From assembly GCA_934572535.1 (NCBI GenBank), contig CAKTLJ010000009.1:1-64000 (forward strand): 64,000 bases of DNA. Reading direction: 5' to 3'. The notes under the pieces are model-generated. The model was not told the origin of the DNA. It did not search any database and saw only the letters and a list, made by a program, of their open reading frames with translations. The translations under genes were made by a program, and so were the position numbers. Below are positions 7,976-15,895 of the stretch, piece after piece; positions within the stretch are counted from its first letter, which is position 1, and the number at the start of each line of letters is the position of its first letter. The DNA comes from an uncultured Eubacteriales bacterium (GTDB lineage Bacteria > Bacillota > Clostridia > Oscillospirales > Oscillospiraceae).

Positions 7976-8000
7976 TATGCGAATCGTTCGCATATTGACA
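7970..8000. promoter_or_regulatory. 31-bp perfect palindrome, probable Zur operator
   Basis: Arms TGTCAATATGCGAA (7970-7983) and TTCGCATATTGACA (7987-8000) are exact inverse complements around TCG. A second, weaker inverted repeat ATTTGC-N9-GCAAAT lies at 7925-7945 in the leader. Both share the AATNTGC(G/A) pattern. Size, symmetry and position over the -35 box fit a Fur-family dimer site. Confidence 0.75.
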
Positions 8001-8044
8001 AAAACAGAAGGACCCCTGCTGCTTGCACCAAGAAAATTTGATGA

Positions 8045-8073
8045 TTGACATGGAACACTCTGTCTGTTATTTT
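8045..8073 (+). promoter_or_regulatory. Candidate promoter of sdaAB-sdaAA
   Basis: TTGACA (8045-8050), 17 bases, TATTTT (8068-8073). An alternative -10, TATGAT, at 8083-8088 lacks a good -35. It diverges from the zinc operon. Confidence 0.45.
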
Positions 8074-8134
8074 TTCCCGTGATATGATATAAGTATCATG
8101 AGAGAGTTTAACAACAGAAAGGAGAACGGCGATC

Positions 8135-8836
8135 GTGCTGAATTTATTCGATATTCTGGGGCCCGTGATGGTGGGGCCGTCCAGTTCTCATACGGCGGGG
8201 GCTGTTCGCATCGGCCTCATGGCCCGCACCCTGCTGGGGGAGCCTCCGGTGGAGGCGGCCATCCATCTCCACGGGTCCTTCGCGGAGACCGGCCCGGGCC
8301 ACGGCACCGACCGCGCCCTGGTCGGCGGTCTGCTGGGGATGCAGCCCGATGACCTGAGGATCCCGGGCGCGGCGCAGGAGGCCGAGAAGGCCGGGCTGGT
8401 CGTGACCATCGACACCGTGGATCTCCGGGAAGCCCATCCCAACACAGCCATTCTGGCGGTGCGGGGCGTCAGCGGCAGGACGCTCGTGCTCCAGGCATCC
8501 AGCCTGGGCGGCGGCCGGATCATGGTGAACAAGCTCGACGGCATCGACGTGAACTTCAGCGGGGAGTTCAACACCCTGGTGGTCCGCAGCCGAGACGTGA
8601 GCGGCGTGGTCTCCGGGGTCACGAGCATCCTCTATCAGCTGGGGGTGAACGTGGCCAACATGAGCGTCTGCCGCCCCAAGCGGGGGGCGGACATGCTGAT
8701 GGTCATCGAGGTGGACGATCACATCAAGCCCAGCCAGGTGGCCTTTCTCAACGAGCTGCCCAATATTTTATCCGTGACCTATTACGACAAGGAGGAGGAA
8801 GACGATGGCTCTGGATTCGATGAAGGAGATCTTTGA
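8135..8836 (+). CDS. sdaAB: L-serine ammonia-lyase, iron-sulfur type, beta subunit
   Basis: A 233-residue subunit of the two-component clostridial L-serine dehydratase, which converts serine to pyruvate and ammonia. The opening FDILGPVMVGPSSSHTAGAVRIG is the conserved serine-dehydratase beta block (VGPSSSHT). An ACT-like regulatory region follows from about residue 150 (LVVRSRDVSGVVSGVTSIL). The GTG start at 8135 has AGAAAGGAG ten bases upstream. The alpha-subunit gene starts inside its last codons (32-base overlap), so both are made together. Confidence 0.93.
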   Translation: MLNLFDILGPVMVGPSSSHTAGAVRIGLMARTLLGEPPVEAAIHLHGSFAETGPGHGTDRALVGGLLGMQPDDLRIPGAAQEAEKAGLVVTIDTVDLREAHPNTAILAVRGVSGRTLVLQASSLGGGRIMVNKLDGIDVNFSGEFNTLVVRSRDVSGVVSGVTSILYQLGVNVANMSVCRPKRGADMLMVIEVDDHIKPSQVAFLNELPNILSVTYYDKEEEDDGSGFDEGDL

Positions 8837-9677
8837 TGCCATGGAGGCCCGGGAACTGCCCTTTTGGGAGGTGATCCTTCAGGCGGACATGGAGGACCGG
8901 CAGGTGAGCCGCAACCAGTCCATGGCCAAGATGCTCACCGTCTGGCAGGCCATGCTGGACGCGGCGGACAACTACAACGGCCGCCGCCGGAGCGCCAGCG
9001 GCCTGGTGGGGGGCGACGGCATGAAGATGCGGCAGTACGCCCTCCGGGGAAAGGCCATGACCGGCGGCTACGTCAGCGAGGTCATCGCCGAGGCCCTGGG
9101 TATGGCGGAGTCCAACGCCTGCATGTGCCGCATCGTGGCGGCTCCTACGGCGGGATCCTGCGGGGTCCTGCCCGCGGTGATGCTTTCCCTCTGCAAGCAT
9201 GAGGAGCTTTCCCAGCACCAGATCCTGGAGGCGCTGTACGTGGCCAGCGGCATCGGGGCGGTCATCGCCCACAAGGCCTCCATCGCCGGGGCCTCCGGCG
9301 GCTGTCAGGCGGAGATCGGCACGGCGTCCGCCATGGCGGCCGGCGCCCTGGTGGCCCTGCGGGGCGGCAGCGGAGAGCAGATTGGCCACGCCGCGGCGAT
9401 GGCCCTGAAAAACCTGATGGGCCTGGTCTGCGACCCGGTGGCCGGTCTGGTGGAGGTCCCCTGCGTGAAGCGCAACGTCATCGGCGCGGTGAACGCCGTC
9501 AGCGCCGCCGACATGGCCCTGGCCGGGATCGAGAGCCGCATCCCGGTGGATGAGGTCATCGAGGCCATGGGCGAGGTGGGCCGCCGTATGCCCGTGGAGT
9601 TCCGGGAGACGGCCCTGGGCGGCCTGGCTGCCACCCCCACCGGTCAGGCGGTGAAGGCCCGGATGCAGAAGCAGTGA
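8805..9677 (+). CDS. sdaAA: L-serine ammonia-lyase, iron-sulfur type, alpha subunit
   Basis: A 290-residue catalytic subunit that carries the oxygen-sensitive [4Fe-4S] cluster. Diagnostic blocks are APTAGSCGVLPAVM (about 120-133), AGASGGCQAEIGTA and DPVAGLVEVPCVKRN, which contain the cluster cysteines. AAGGAGGAGG lies directly before ATG 8805, within the beta gene. The split beta-alpha arrangement is typical of clostridia. It degrades serine for energy and nitrogen, in keeping with the other amino-acid enzymes nearby. Confidence 0.94.
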   Translation: MALDSMKEIFDAMEARELPFWEVILQADMEDRQVSRNQSMAKMLTVWQAMLDAADNYNGRRRSASGLVGGDGMKMRQYALRGKAMTGGYVSEVIAEALGMAESNACMCRIVAAPTAGSCGVLPAVMLSLCKHEELSQHQILEALYVASGIGAVIAHKASIAGASGGCQAEIGTASAMAAGALVALRGGSGEQIGHAAAMALKNLMGLVCDPVAGLVEVPCVKRNVIGAVNAVSAADMALAGIESRIPVDEVIEAMGEVGRRMPVEFRETALGGLAATPTGQAVKARMQKQ

Positions 9678-9700
9678 GGGTCGTTTCAACAACAAAGAAG

Positions 9701-9740
9701 CAACGAGGAGGAAGCGGGCGTGTTCGCTTCCTCCTCGTTG
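9701..9740. terminator. Bidirectional terminator after sdaAA
   Basis: A 16-bp perfect stem, CAACGAGGAGGAAGCG (9701-9716) with its inverse complement at 9725-9740 around an 8-base loop, then TTGTT. It serves sdaAA and the convergent flavin reductase, whose stop is only four bases away. Confidence 0.8.
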
Positions 9741-9743
9741 TTG

Positions 9744-10304
9744 TTACAGCAGCTTTTTCCCGTCGGCGTAGGCCTGGCCCACTGCGCCGCCCAGGGTGCG
9801 GTAGACCCGGCGGACCCGGTCGAAGGACAGGGCCTGGAGCTTGTCGGCGTCCACCAGGCCGTCGCTTCCCAGGATGGATACATCGGCGCTCATGTTCAGC
9901 ACCTCGCCCACGATGCGGATGACGCCCAGGGTCTCGGTCATCTCAATGACCTTGCACTCCAGGGTCAGGGGAAGCTCCGCAAAGAGGGGAGCGTCCACGA
10001 ATTCGCTCCGCAGGGCGTGGAAGCCGACCTTCTCGATCTTGTTTTCCTCCGTGCCGGAGATCAGGCCGAAGTAGTCGGCCTCCACCAGATGGGCCTGGTC
10101 GGCGAAGCTCATGGTAAAGGCCATTTTGGAAAAAATATTTTCTGTGGTCTTGTGGCGGCGGGAGATGTGGATGCTCACGTAGCGGCTGCCGCACATACCG
10201 CCCCAGCCCACGTTCATGGCGTTGGGGACGCCGGCCTCATCGTAGGTGCCGATGACCAGCACCGGCTGGGGAAAGAAGCCGATCTCACTGAAATTCTTGC
10301 GCAT
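9744..10304 (-). CDS. Flavin reductase family protein
   Basis: A 186-residue FMN-binding split-barrel protein of the flavin-reductase-like family. Visible blocks are FPQPVLVIGTYDEAGVPNAMNVGWGG, split as PVLVIGTYD and NAMNVGWGG, then the phosphate-binding RRHKTTENI and a C-terminal acid-rich half. These proteins bind FMN and use NAD(P)H or accept electrons; the partner is unknown here. The start ATG 10304 has AGGAGG seven bases upstream; the longer frame to 10400 has no ribosome site. A single-gene unit. Confidence 0.85.
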   Translation of the reverse strand: MRKNFSEIGFFPQPVLVIGTYDEAGVPNAMNVGWGGMCGSRYVSIHISRRHKTTENIFSKMAFTMSFADQAHLVEADYFGLISGTEENKIEKVGFHALRSEFVDAPLFAELPLTLECKVIEMTETLGVIRIVGEVLNMSADVSILGSDGLVDADKLQALSFDRVRRVYRTLGGAVGQAYADGKKLL

Positions 10305-10392
10305 AAGGGTGCCTCCTGTTCTGAAAAATACACGCGGTCCAGCCTCTATTATACCGGTTTCCAACAAAAGGGCAAATGTTAATTTGCATTGC

Positions 10393-10421
10393 TTGCGCAA
10401 CGGCGTGCTTTTTGGTAAAGT
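10393..10421 (+). promoter_or_regulatory. Candidate promoter of the XRE operon
   Basis: TTGCGC (10393-10398), 17 bases, TAAAGT (10416-10421), followed by AAAGGAGGG at 10441-10449 for the GTG start. Confidence 0.45.
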
Positions 10422-10455
10422 ATGGCTGAAATCCTTGTGGAAAGGAGGGATTTGC

Positions 10456-10833
10456 GTGTTTCACGAAAATCTTCGGCGGAAGAGAAAGGAGCGAGGCCTT
10501 TCGCAGGCGGACCTGGCAGCCCAGCTCCACGTTGTCCGGCAAACCATCTCCAAATGGGAGAACGGCATGTCGGTCCCGGATTCCGCGCAGCTGATAACCA
10601 TGGCGGACCTTCTCGAAACGACCGTCAGCGACCTGCTTGGCGCCCCGATAGAAAACGAAGCGGAACCCAACCAGCTGGCAAAGGAGCTCTCCCGCCTCAA
10701 CGCCCAGCTTGCCGTTCGGAATCATCGGACGCGGCGTGCGCTGAAAACCGTTGCGGTCGTCCTGCTCGCCCTTGCGGCCGCGATGGTCGTCATCCTGATG
10801 TTGAACTATGCGCCGATGCCGCAGCCGAACTGA
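10456..10833 (+). CDS. XRE-family regulator with a C-terminal membrane helix
   Basis: A 125-residue protein. Residues 5-60 are a Cro/C1-type helix-turn-helix (LRRKRKERGLSQADLAAQL ... VRQTISKWENG), and about 98-118 form one transmembrane helix ahead of a short Pro-rich tail. Membrane-anchored XRE regulators of this size are common in clostridia; the ligand is unknown. The GTG start at 10456 is chosen because AAAGGAGGG is six to seven bases upstream. Two small membrane-protein genes follow on the same strand, so it probably controls or partners with them. Confidence 0.82.
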   Translation: MFHENLRRKRKERGLSQADLAAQLHVVRQTISKWENGMSVPDSAQLITMADLLETTVSDLLGAPIENEAEPNQLAKELSRLNAQLAVRNHRTRRALKTVAVVLLALAAAMVVILMLNYAPMPQPN

Positions 10834-10857
10834 CGCATCGTTGAAAGGAGCCATTTG

Positions 10858-11028
10858 ATGAAGAAAAAATACACCCGAAGCGTTCTTGTCAGGCTGCTTG
10901 CCAGCCTTGCCGTGATGGGCCTGCTTGCGCTATACCTTCTCAACGTCATAAGCGGGAAGGCGTTTTTGCCTCTGGTCGTCCTCGTGTTTCTTTGCTTCTG
11001 GCGCTTTCTGCCGAATCGAAAGGAGTGA
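10858..11028 (+). CDS. Small membrane protein, 56 aa
   Basis: ATG 10858 to TGA 11026-11028, with GAAAGGAG eight bases before the start. The protein begins MKKKYTRSVLVRLLAS, has two hydrophobic stretches (about 9-30 and 36-49) and ends RFLPNRKE. The basic ends suggest a hairpin in the membrane. It follows the XRE regulator by 24 bases, so an operon is likely. No family is recognised. Confidence 0.6.
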   Translation: MKKKYTRSVLVRLLASLAVMGLLALYLLNVISGKAFLPLVVLVFLCFWRFLPNRKE

Positions 11029-11091
11029 CCCCTTTCCCGCAAGGGGCCCCATGCCACTGCTTGAAGGAGAAATAGACAAGGGGGACTTTGT

Positions 11092-11406
11092 ATGTGGTTG
11101 ATTGGATCTCAAGGGACTCTGTTGTGCATTGGCTGCGCTGTTGCGGCGAGTACGTTTCTTGTTCAGTTTCTGTTGTGCAGAAGTGAGGTGCGCCTTTGTA
11201 TTAAGCTGGTCCCACTCTATTTATTAGGGATCTATGTCCTGCTGATCTTACTGGTGCTTACGGGCTTCCTTTGGGATGATACCAATTTCTATATTTCTGC
11301 GCAGCAGTTCATTGCCATTATCTTGGCAGCAATAGGAGCATTTGCCGCAGCAGGAATGGGGATAGCTTGGGTAGTATACCGCCTAGTCCATAAAAGCCAC
11401 GGATAG
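11092..11406 (+). CDS. Membrane protein of unknown function
   Basis: A 104-residue protein with three to four hydrophobic segments (about 7-25, 35-58, 70-94) and a short basic C-terminus. AGGGGGAC lies six to seven bases before ATG 11092. It lies 63 bases after the 56-aa membrane protein on the same strand. No family is recognised and codon use is more AT-rich than in the neighbours, so it may be accessory DNA. Confidence 0.55.
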   Translation: MWLIGSQGTLLCIGCAVAASTFLVQFLLCRSEVRLCIKLVPLYLLGIYVLLILLVLTGFLWDDTNFYISAQQFIAIILAAIGAFAAAGMGIAWVVYRLVHKSHG

Positions 11407-11469
11407 GAACGTTTTTCCGCGCACGCATAAGGGGGATGGTCTTTTCGCCTCGGCTCGTACCTGCTGCCG

Positions 11470-11498
11470 TTGACCTTTTTCGGTGGGACCCGTATAAT
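11470..11498 (+). promoter_or_regulatory. Promoter of the threonine-aldolase-like gene
   Basis: TTGACC (11470-11475), 17 bases, TATAAT (11493-11498), ending 27 bases before ATG 11526. Confidence 0.75.
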
Positions 11499-11525
11499 AG
11501 GACCATGTGAAAAGGGAGGGATACC

Positions 11526-12569
11526 ATGATCCGCTTTGAATGCGATTATGCCGAGGGTGCCCACGAGCGCATTCTCCGGCGCTTCTTTGAGACCAACTTA
11601 GAGCAGACGCCGGGCTACAGTGAGGACCACTACTGTGAGCAGGCCCGGGCCTACGTCCGGGACCTGTGTGAAGATCCTGCGCTGGACGTCCACTTTCTGG
11701 TGGGCGGGACCCAGACGAACGCGGCGGTCATTGCCGCCGCCCTGCGCCCCCACCAGGGGGTCATCGCCGCTACCAGCGGCCACATCGCCGTCCACGAGAC
11801 CGGGGCCATCGAGTCCTACGGGCACAAAGTCCTGACCGTACCCAGCGGGGACGGCAAGCTCACGGCGCTGGAGATCCGCCGGGTCTATGAGGATCACTGG
11901 GGAGACGTCACCCACGAGCACATGGTCCAACCGGCCATGGTCTACCTCTCCCAGCCCACGGAGAACGGCACCCTCTATGCCAAGCAGGAGCTGGAAGCCA
12001 TCTGGGCGGCCTGCCGGGACTGCGGACTCATCCTCTATGTGGACGGCGCACGCCTGGGCTACGGCCTCATGAGCGAGGCCTGCGACCTGACCCTGCCCGA
12101 GCTGGCCCAGCTGTGCGACGCCTTTTCCATCGGCGGCACCAAGCAGGGGATGCTCTTCGGCGAGGCGCTGGTGCTGGCGAACCCGGCGCTGAAGCGGGAT
12201 TTTCGCTACATCATGAAGCAGCACGGAGGGATGCTGGCCAAGGGGCGGCTGCTGGGATTGCAGTTCTGTGCCCTGCTGGAGGACGGCCTCTACTTCGAGC
12301 TGGCCAAGCAGGCCGACCGCCTGGCCATGGAGATCCGCCATGCCTTTGAGGACCGGGGATTTCCCATGCGCTTCGATTCCCACACCAACCAGCAGTATCC
12401 CGTTCTGCCCGACCACGTGCTGGCAGAGCTGGAGAAGGACTTCGCCTTCTCCTTCTGGGAGAAGGTGGACGGGGAACACACTGCCGTCCGGGCCTGCACC
12501 AGCTGGGCAACCGAGGAGCGGGCGGTGGAGGCCCTCGTGCAGGCGCTGGACCGAATTCTGGACCAATGA
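11526..12569 (+). CDS. Low-specificity threonine aldolase / beta-eliminating lyase family enzyme
   Basis: A 347-residue PLP enzyme of the aldolase/beta-eliminating lyase family, which cleaves threonine or related beta-hydroxy amino acids to glycine and an aldehyde. Recognisable parts are FLVGGTQTNAAVI, SGHIAVHETGAIE, the cofactor-Asp block LYVDGARLGYGL, and DAFSIGGTKQG carrying the PLP lysine (about residue 205). The length is normal. The stop overlaps a downstream ATG (ATGA at 12566-12569), and the FAH-family gene follows within 15 bases. The true substrate in this organism is not proven by sequence. Confidence 0.85.
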   Translation: MIRFECDYAEGAHERILRRFFETNLEQTPGYSEDHYCEQARAYVRDLCEDPALDVHFLVGGTQTNAAVIAAALRPHQGVIAATSGHIAVHETGAIESYGHKVLTVPSGDGKLTALEIRRVYEDHWGDVTHEHMVQPAMVYLSQPTENGTLYAKQELEAIWAACRDCGLILYVDGARLGYGLMSEACDLTLPELAQLCDAFSIGGTKQGMLFGEALVLANPALKRDFRYIMKQHGGMLAKGRLLGLQFCALLEDGLYFELAKQADRLAMEIRHAFEDRGFPMRFDSHTNQQYPVLPDHVLAELEKDFAFSFWEKVDGEHTAVRACTSWATEERAVEALVQALDRILDQ

Positions 12570-12583
12570 GAAGAGGAGGACCT

Positions 12584-13444
12584 ATGAGGTTGTATACTGT
12601 GGAGCACCAGGGAGAGACCCTGGTCTGCCTGGAGATCGCGGCGGGCCTTTTGACCCGCCTGCCCTACGCCAGCATGAACGACCTGCTGCGGCAGGACAAA
12701 CTGGACCGGCGGGAGGTCCTGGCCGAGGCCATGGAGTCCGTTGACCTGCTGGACTTGGAAGACGTTCGGGTACTGGCCCCCATCCCCGCGCCCATGCAGG
12801 ACGTGATCTGCCTGGGCATGAACTACCAGAAGCACAAGACCGAGGCCGAGCAGTTCGACGCCCAGGCCTTCACCCGGGAGAAGGGGAGCGCCGTCTACTT
12901 TTCCAAGCGGGCCACCCACTGCCCCGGGCCGGGAGAGCCCATCCCCGGCCACTTTGACATCGTGGACAGCCTGGACTACGAGACCGAGCTGGCGGTGATC
13001 TTGGGCAAGGACGCGCGCGACGTGGCCGAGGAGGACGCCTTTGACTATGTCTTCGGCTACACGATCGTCAACGATGTCTCCGCCCGGAACCTCCAGACCG
13101 GCCACAAGCAGTGGTACTTTGGCAAGGGGTTGGACGGCTTTACCCCCATGGGGCCGTGCATCGTCACCAAGGACGCCTTCGCCAAGCCCCCGGCCCAGGC
13201 CATCCGAACCTGGGTCAACGGGGAGCTGCGGCAGGACGCCGTCACCGACCAGCTGATCTTCGGCATCCCCCACATCATCCACGAGCTTTCGCAGGGGATG
13301 ACCTTGCAGGCGGGCACCATCATCGCCACAGGCACCCCCGCCGGGGTGGGCATGGGCTTTGACCCGCCCAAGTTTTTGAAAAAGGGCGATGTGATCCGCT
13401 GCGAGATCGAAGGGATCGGCGTGCTGGAAAATACAGTGGAGTAA
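12584..13444 (+). CDS. Fumarylacetoacetate hydrolase family protein
   Basis: A 286-residue FAH-family enzyme, acting on beta-diketones or 2-oxo acids by hydrolysis or decarboxylation. The metal-binding ExE...D pattern is seen in LDYETELAVILG and TIVNDVSARNLQ; GPCIVTKD and GTPAGVGMGFDPPKFLKKGD are typical family blocks. ATG 12584 is chosen: AGAGGAGG lies four to five bases upstream, whereas the ATG at 12566 that overlaps the previous stop has no ribosome site. Cotranscribed with the threonine-aldolase-like gene. The substrate is unknown; the pairing suggests a short amino-acid or 2-oxo-acid degradative route. Confidence 0.87.
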   Translation: MRLYTVEHQGETLVCLEIAAGLLTRLPYASMNDLLRQDKLDRREVLAEAMESVDLLDLEDVRVLAPIPAPMQDVICLGMNYQKHKTEAEQFDAQAFTREKGSAVYFSKRATHCPGPGEPIPGHFDIVDSLDYETELAVILGKDARDVAEEDAFDYVFGYTIVNDVSARNLQTGHKQWYFGKGLDGFTPMGPCIVTKDAFAKPPAQAIRTWVNGELRQDAVTDQLIFGIPHIIHELSQGMTLQAGTIIATGTPAGVGMGFDPPKFLKKGDVIRCEIEGIGVLENTVE

Positions 13445-13469
13445 ACCATTGGAAACTAGGCAAAGAAAA

Positions 13470-13493
13470 GGACCCGGTCTTTCGACCGGGTCC
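13470..13493. terminator. Bidirectional terminator between the FAH gene and gdhA
   Basis: GGACCCGGT (13470-13478) pairs with ACCGGGTCC (13485-13493). On the minus strand it is followed by TTTTCTTT, so it mainly terminates gdhA, and it also closes the convergent plus-strand operon. Confidence 0.8.
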
Positions 13494-13533
13494 TCGCGTT
13501 ATTGAGAATCAGATTGGGAGTGACAATCTTAAA

Positions 13534-14883
13534 TTAGAAGATGCCCTGCTCCATCATAGCCTCAGCGACCTTCTTGAAGCCAGCCAGGTTAGCACCAGCA
13601 ACCAGGTTGTAGCCCAGGCCGTACTGCTCAGCAGCCTCTGCGGAGACCTTGTGGATGTTGATCATCATCTTCTGCAGCTGACCATCGACCTCTTCTGCGG
13701 TCCAGGACAGACGCTCGGAGTTCTGGGACATCTCCATTGCGGAAACGCCAACGCCGCCGGCGTTAACAGCCTTGGAAGGAGCAACGATCATGTGCTTCTG
13801 CTCCATCAGGAATGCCAGAGCATCGTTGGTGGTGGGCATGTTAGCGACCTCGATGTAGTACTTAGCGCCGCACTCAGCGATCTTCTTAGCCTGCTCCATG
13901 TGGACGTCGTTCTGCATAGCGGAGGGCATGATGATGTCAGCCTTCACGCCCCAGGGCTTCTCGCCGGGGAAGAACTTAACGCCGAACTTGTCAGCATAGT
14001 CCTGAACCTTGTTGCGGCCGGAGGAACGCATCTCGAGCAGGTAGTTGACCTTCTCCTCGGTGCAAACACCGTCGGGATCGTAGATGTAGCCGTCGGGGCC
14101 GGACAGGGTGATGACCTTAGCGCCCAGAGCCATAGCCTTCTTGCAGATACCCCAGGTAACGTTACCGAAGCCAGCAGCTGCGATGGTCTTGCCCTCGATG
14201 GACTCGCCTTCGTGCTTCAGGACTTCGACGGTGTAGTAAACAGCACCGTAACCGGTAGCCTCGGGACGAGCCAGGGAGCCGCCATAGGACAGGCCCTTGC
14301 CGGTCAGAACGCCGTTCTCGAAGCAGCCCTTCAGGCGGCGATACTGGCCATACAGGAAGCCGATCTCACGGCCGCCAACGCCCATGTCACCAGCGGGGAC
14401 GTCGATGTCGGGCCCGATGTAACGATACAGAGCGGTCATGAAGCTCTGGCAGAAACGCATGATCTCAGCGTCGGACTTGCCGGCGGGATCGAAGTCAGCG
14501 CCGCCCTTGCCGCCGCCGATGGGCAGACCGGTCAGGGAGTTCTTGAAGATCTGCTCGAAGCCCAGGAACTTGATGATGCCGGAGTAAACGTTGGGCTGGA
14601 AGCGCAGGCCGCCCTTGTAGGGGCCGATAGCGCCGTTGAACTGGCAGCGATAGCCGATGTTGGTGTGAGCCTGGCCAGCGTCGTCGGTCCAGACAACACG
14701 GAAGGTGAACATACGCTCGGGCTCGACCAGACGGCCCAGCAGGTCAACCTTTTCATATTCGGGATGAGCCTCGACGATGGGGGCCAGAGAGCTCAGAACT
14801 TCTTCGACGGTCTGCACGAACTCGGGCTCGGTGCCGTGCTTTGCCTTCACGTTCTCGATAACGCGTGCGATATAAGCATTCAT
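13534..14883 (-). CDS. gdhA: NADP-type glutamate dehydrogenase
   Basis: A 449-residue hexameric glutamate dehydrogenase interconverting glutamate and 2-oxoglutarate plus ammonia. The substrate-site block LTGLPIGGGKGGADFDPAGKSD holds the catalytic lysines (written here as its parts LTGLPIGGGKGG and DFDPAGKSD). AGDMGVGGREI and the Rossmann motif GFGNVTWG follow. ATG 14883 has AAGGAG nine bases upstream; a GTG six codons earlier lies at the ribosome site. Codon choice is strongly biased, as in highly expressed genes, and the AT-rich leader has a good promoter. It links amino-acid fermentation here with ammonia assimilation or release. Confidence 0.95.
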   Translation of the reverse strand: MNAYIARVIENVKAKHGTEPEFVQTVEEVLSSLAPIVEAHPEYEKVDLLGRLVEPERMFTFRVVWTDDAGQAHTNIGYRCQFNGAIGPYKGGLRFQPNVYSGIIKFLGFEQIFKNSLTGLPIGGGKGGADFDPAGKSDAEIMRFCQSFMTALYRYIGPDIDVPAGDMGVGGREIGFLYGQYRRLKGCFENGVLTGKGLSYGGSLARPEATGYGAVYYTVEVLKHEGESIEGKTIAAAGFGNVTWGICKKAMALGAKVITLSGPDGYIYDPDGVCTEEKVNYLLEMRSSGRNKVQDYADKFGVKFFPGEKPWGVKADIIMPSAMQNDVHMEQAKKIAECGAKYYIEVANMPTTNDALAFLMEQKHMIVAPSKAVNAGGVGVSAMEMSQNSERLSWTAEEVDGQLQKMMINIHKVSAEAAEQYGLGYNLVAGANLAGFKKVAEAMMEQGIF

Positions 14884-14994
14884 TGTAATCTGCTCCTTCA
14901 CATAGATATATTATTTTTACCTGCACTCCTACAGGTGAAAATACAGGAAAAAATATGCACTGGGGAAAAAGAATTTTACCCATTTGCAACTGAA

Positions 14995-15023
14995 AGTATA
15001 GCACGGACTTCCTCTAAATGCAA
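14995..15023 (-). promoter_or_regulatory. Promoter of gdhA
   Basis: Minus strand TTGCAT (15023-15018), 17 bases, TATACT (15000-14995). It leaves an AT-rich leader of about 105 bases. The rest of the 14884-15187 gap is AT-rich and holds only this promoter and the terminator at 15118-15146. Confidence 0.7.
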
Positions 15024-15117
15024 CAATTATTTGAAAAAATAATGGATAAAATTTGCGTCATCCCACAAAAATACTGCCATTTGATTTCTTTGAAGGACGG
15101 AATATGCAAACTTGCAA

Positions 15118-15146
15118 AAAGACGCCGGAATTGCCCCGGCGTCTTT
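15118..15146 (-). terminator. Terminator of the ECF S-component gene
   Basis: AAAGACGCCGG (15118-15128) pairs with CCGGCGTCTTT (15136-15146). On the minus strand TTTTTGC follows. It lies 41 bases past the stop of the S-component gene. Confidence 0.8.
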
Positions 15147-15187
15147 AAAAAGTGAATGAAATGGAGTCCTGCTATGCAAGACAAGGA

Positions 15188-15727
15188 TTATTTCTTCAGG
15201 ATGGTGTGGGAGGCCGCGACGCGCAGAGGCTCGATGATGATGAGGGTGATGACGGCGGCCACGCCGATCTGGACCAAATTGCCGGGGATGGAGCTGACGG
15301 GAGCGATCCAGTTGCCGTAGATAAAGCCCTCGGCGATGTAGTAGCCCACGATCTTGATCGCGCAGGCCAGGACCAGGGCCAGGATGTAGCGGGGGAAGGA
15401 CTTTTTATTCTCGGTGACGGCGCCCACCACCAGGCCCATGCAGCCCACGATGACCAGGGTGAAGGGGGCCCACAGGGTCCAGCCGGACAGCAGGTCGAAC
15501 AGGCCCATGCCGATGCCGCCGGCGATCATGCCGGTGCGCTTACCGAAGAGGATGGCGGCGACGAACAGGGGGACGTTGCCCAGGTGGATCAGACCACCGT
15601 TGGCGGCGATGGGCAGCCGGATGTTCACAACGGCGGTGAAGACGTACACCAGCACAATAGAGACGGCGGTGAGGGCCAGCTCTTTGACATTCATAGAGGA
15701 GCGGGTGGAAGCGGTTTTCTCATACAT
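15188..15727 (-). CDS. ECF transporter S component
   Basis: A 179-residue integral membrane protein with about six hydrophobic segments. It shows the S-component pattern of a basic start, LALTAVSIVLVYVFTAVVN, GGLIHLGNVPLFVAAILFG and a central glycine-rich GGIGMGLFDLLSG. S components bind a vitamin or precursor and dock to a shared EcfAAT module, which is not in this window. The LIHLGNV block resembles thiamine/HMP or related vitamin-type S components, but the ligand cannot be fixed and no TPP or FMN riboswitch is seen upstream. ATG 15727 has AAGGAG nine bases before it. Confidence 0.82.
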   Translation of the reverse strand: MYEKTASTRSSMNVKELALTAVSIVLVYVFTAVVNIRLPIAANGGLIHLGNVPLFVAAILFGKRTGMIAGGIGMGLFDLLSGWTLWAPFTLVIVGCMGLVVGAVTENKKSFPRYILALVLACAIKIVGYYIAEGFIYGNWIAPVSSIPGNLVQIGVAAVITLIIIEPLRVAASHTILKK

Positions 15728-15837
15728 AGAACTTCTCTCCTTTGGGTCTTTTCTCATAAATCCGGCGGAGTCCTCCGCCGCTTCTAAGGGTAGCATGAAA
15801 CTGGCCCGGTCAAAATCGCCAAAATAAAACTTTTTGG

Positions 15838-15895
15838 CAGGCCAGGTGACAGGCCAGAACCCAGACCATCACAGGCCAGTTGCCATCTGGCCTGT
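15838..15895. promoter_or_regulatory. Operator cluster of CAGGCCAG half-sites
   Basis: Direct copies CAGGCCAG at 15838-15845 and ACAGGCCAG at 15849-15857 precede a palindrome ACAGGCCAG (15871-15879), 7-base spacer, CTGGCCTGT (15887-15895). The spacer carries the -35 box of the decarboxylase promoter. This is repressor-site geometry; the protein is unknown. Confidence 0.55.

Noticed and set aside
15728..15837. Vitamin riboswitch before the ECF S-component gene
   Set aside because: No TPP (CUGAGA, ACCUGAU), FMN, cobalamin or preQ1 consensus could be found; only short GC hairpins are visible.
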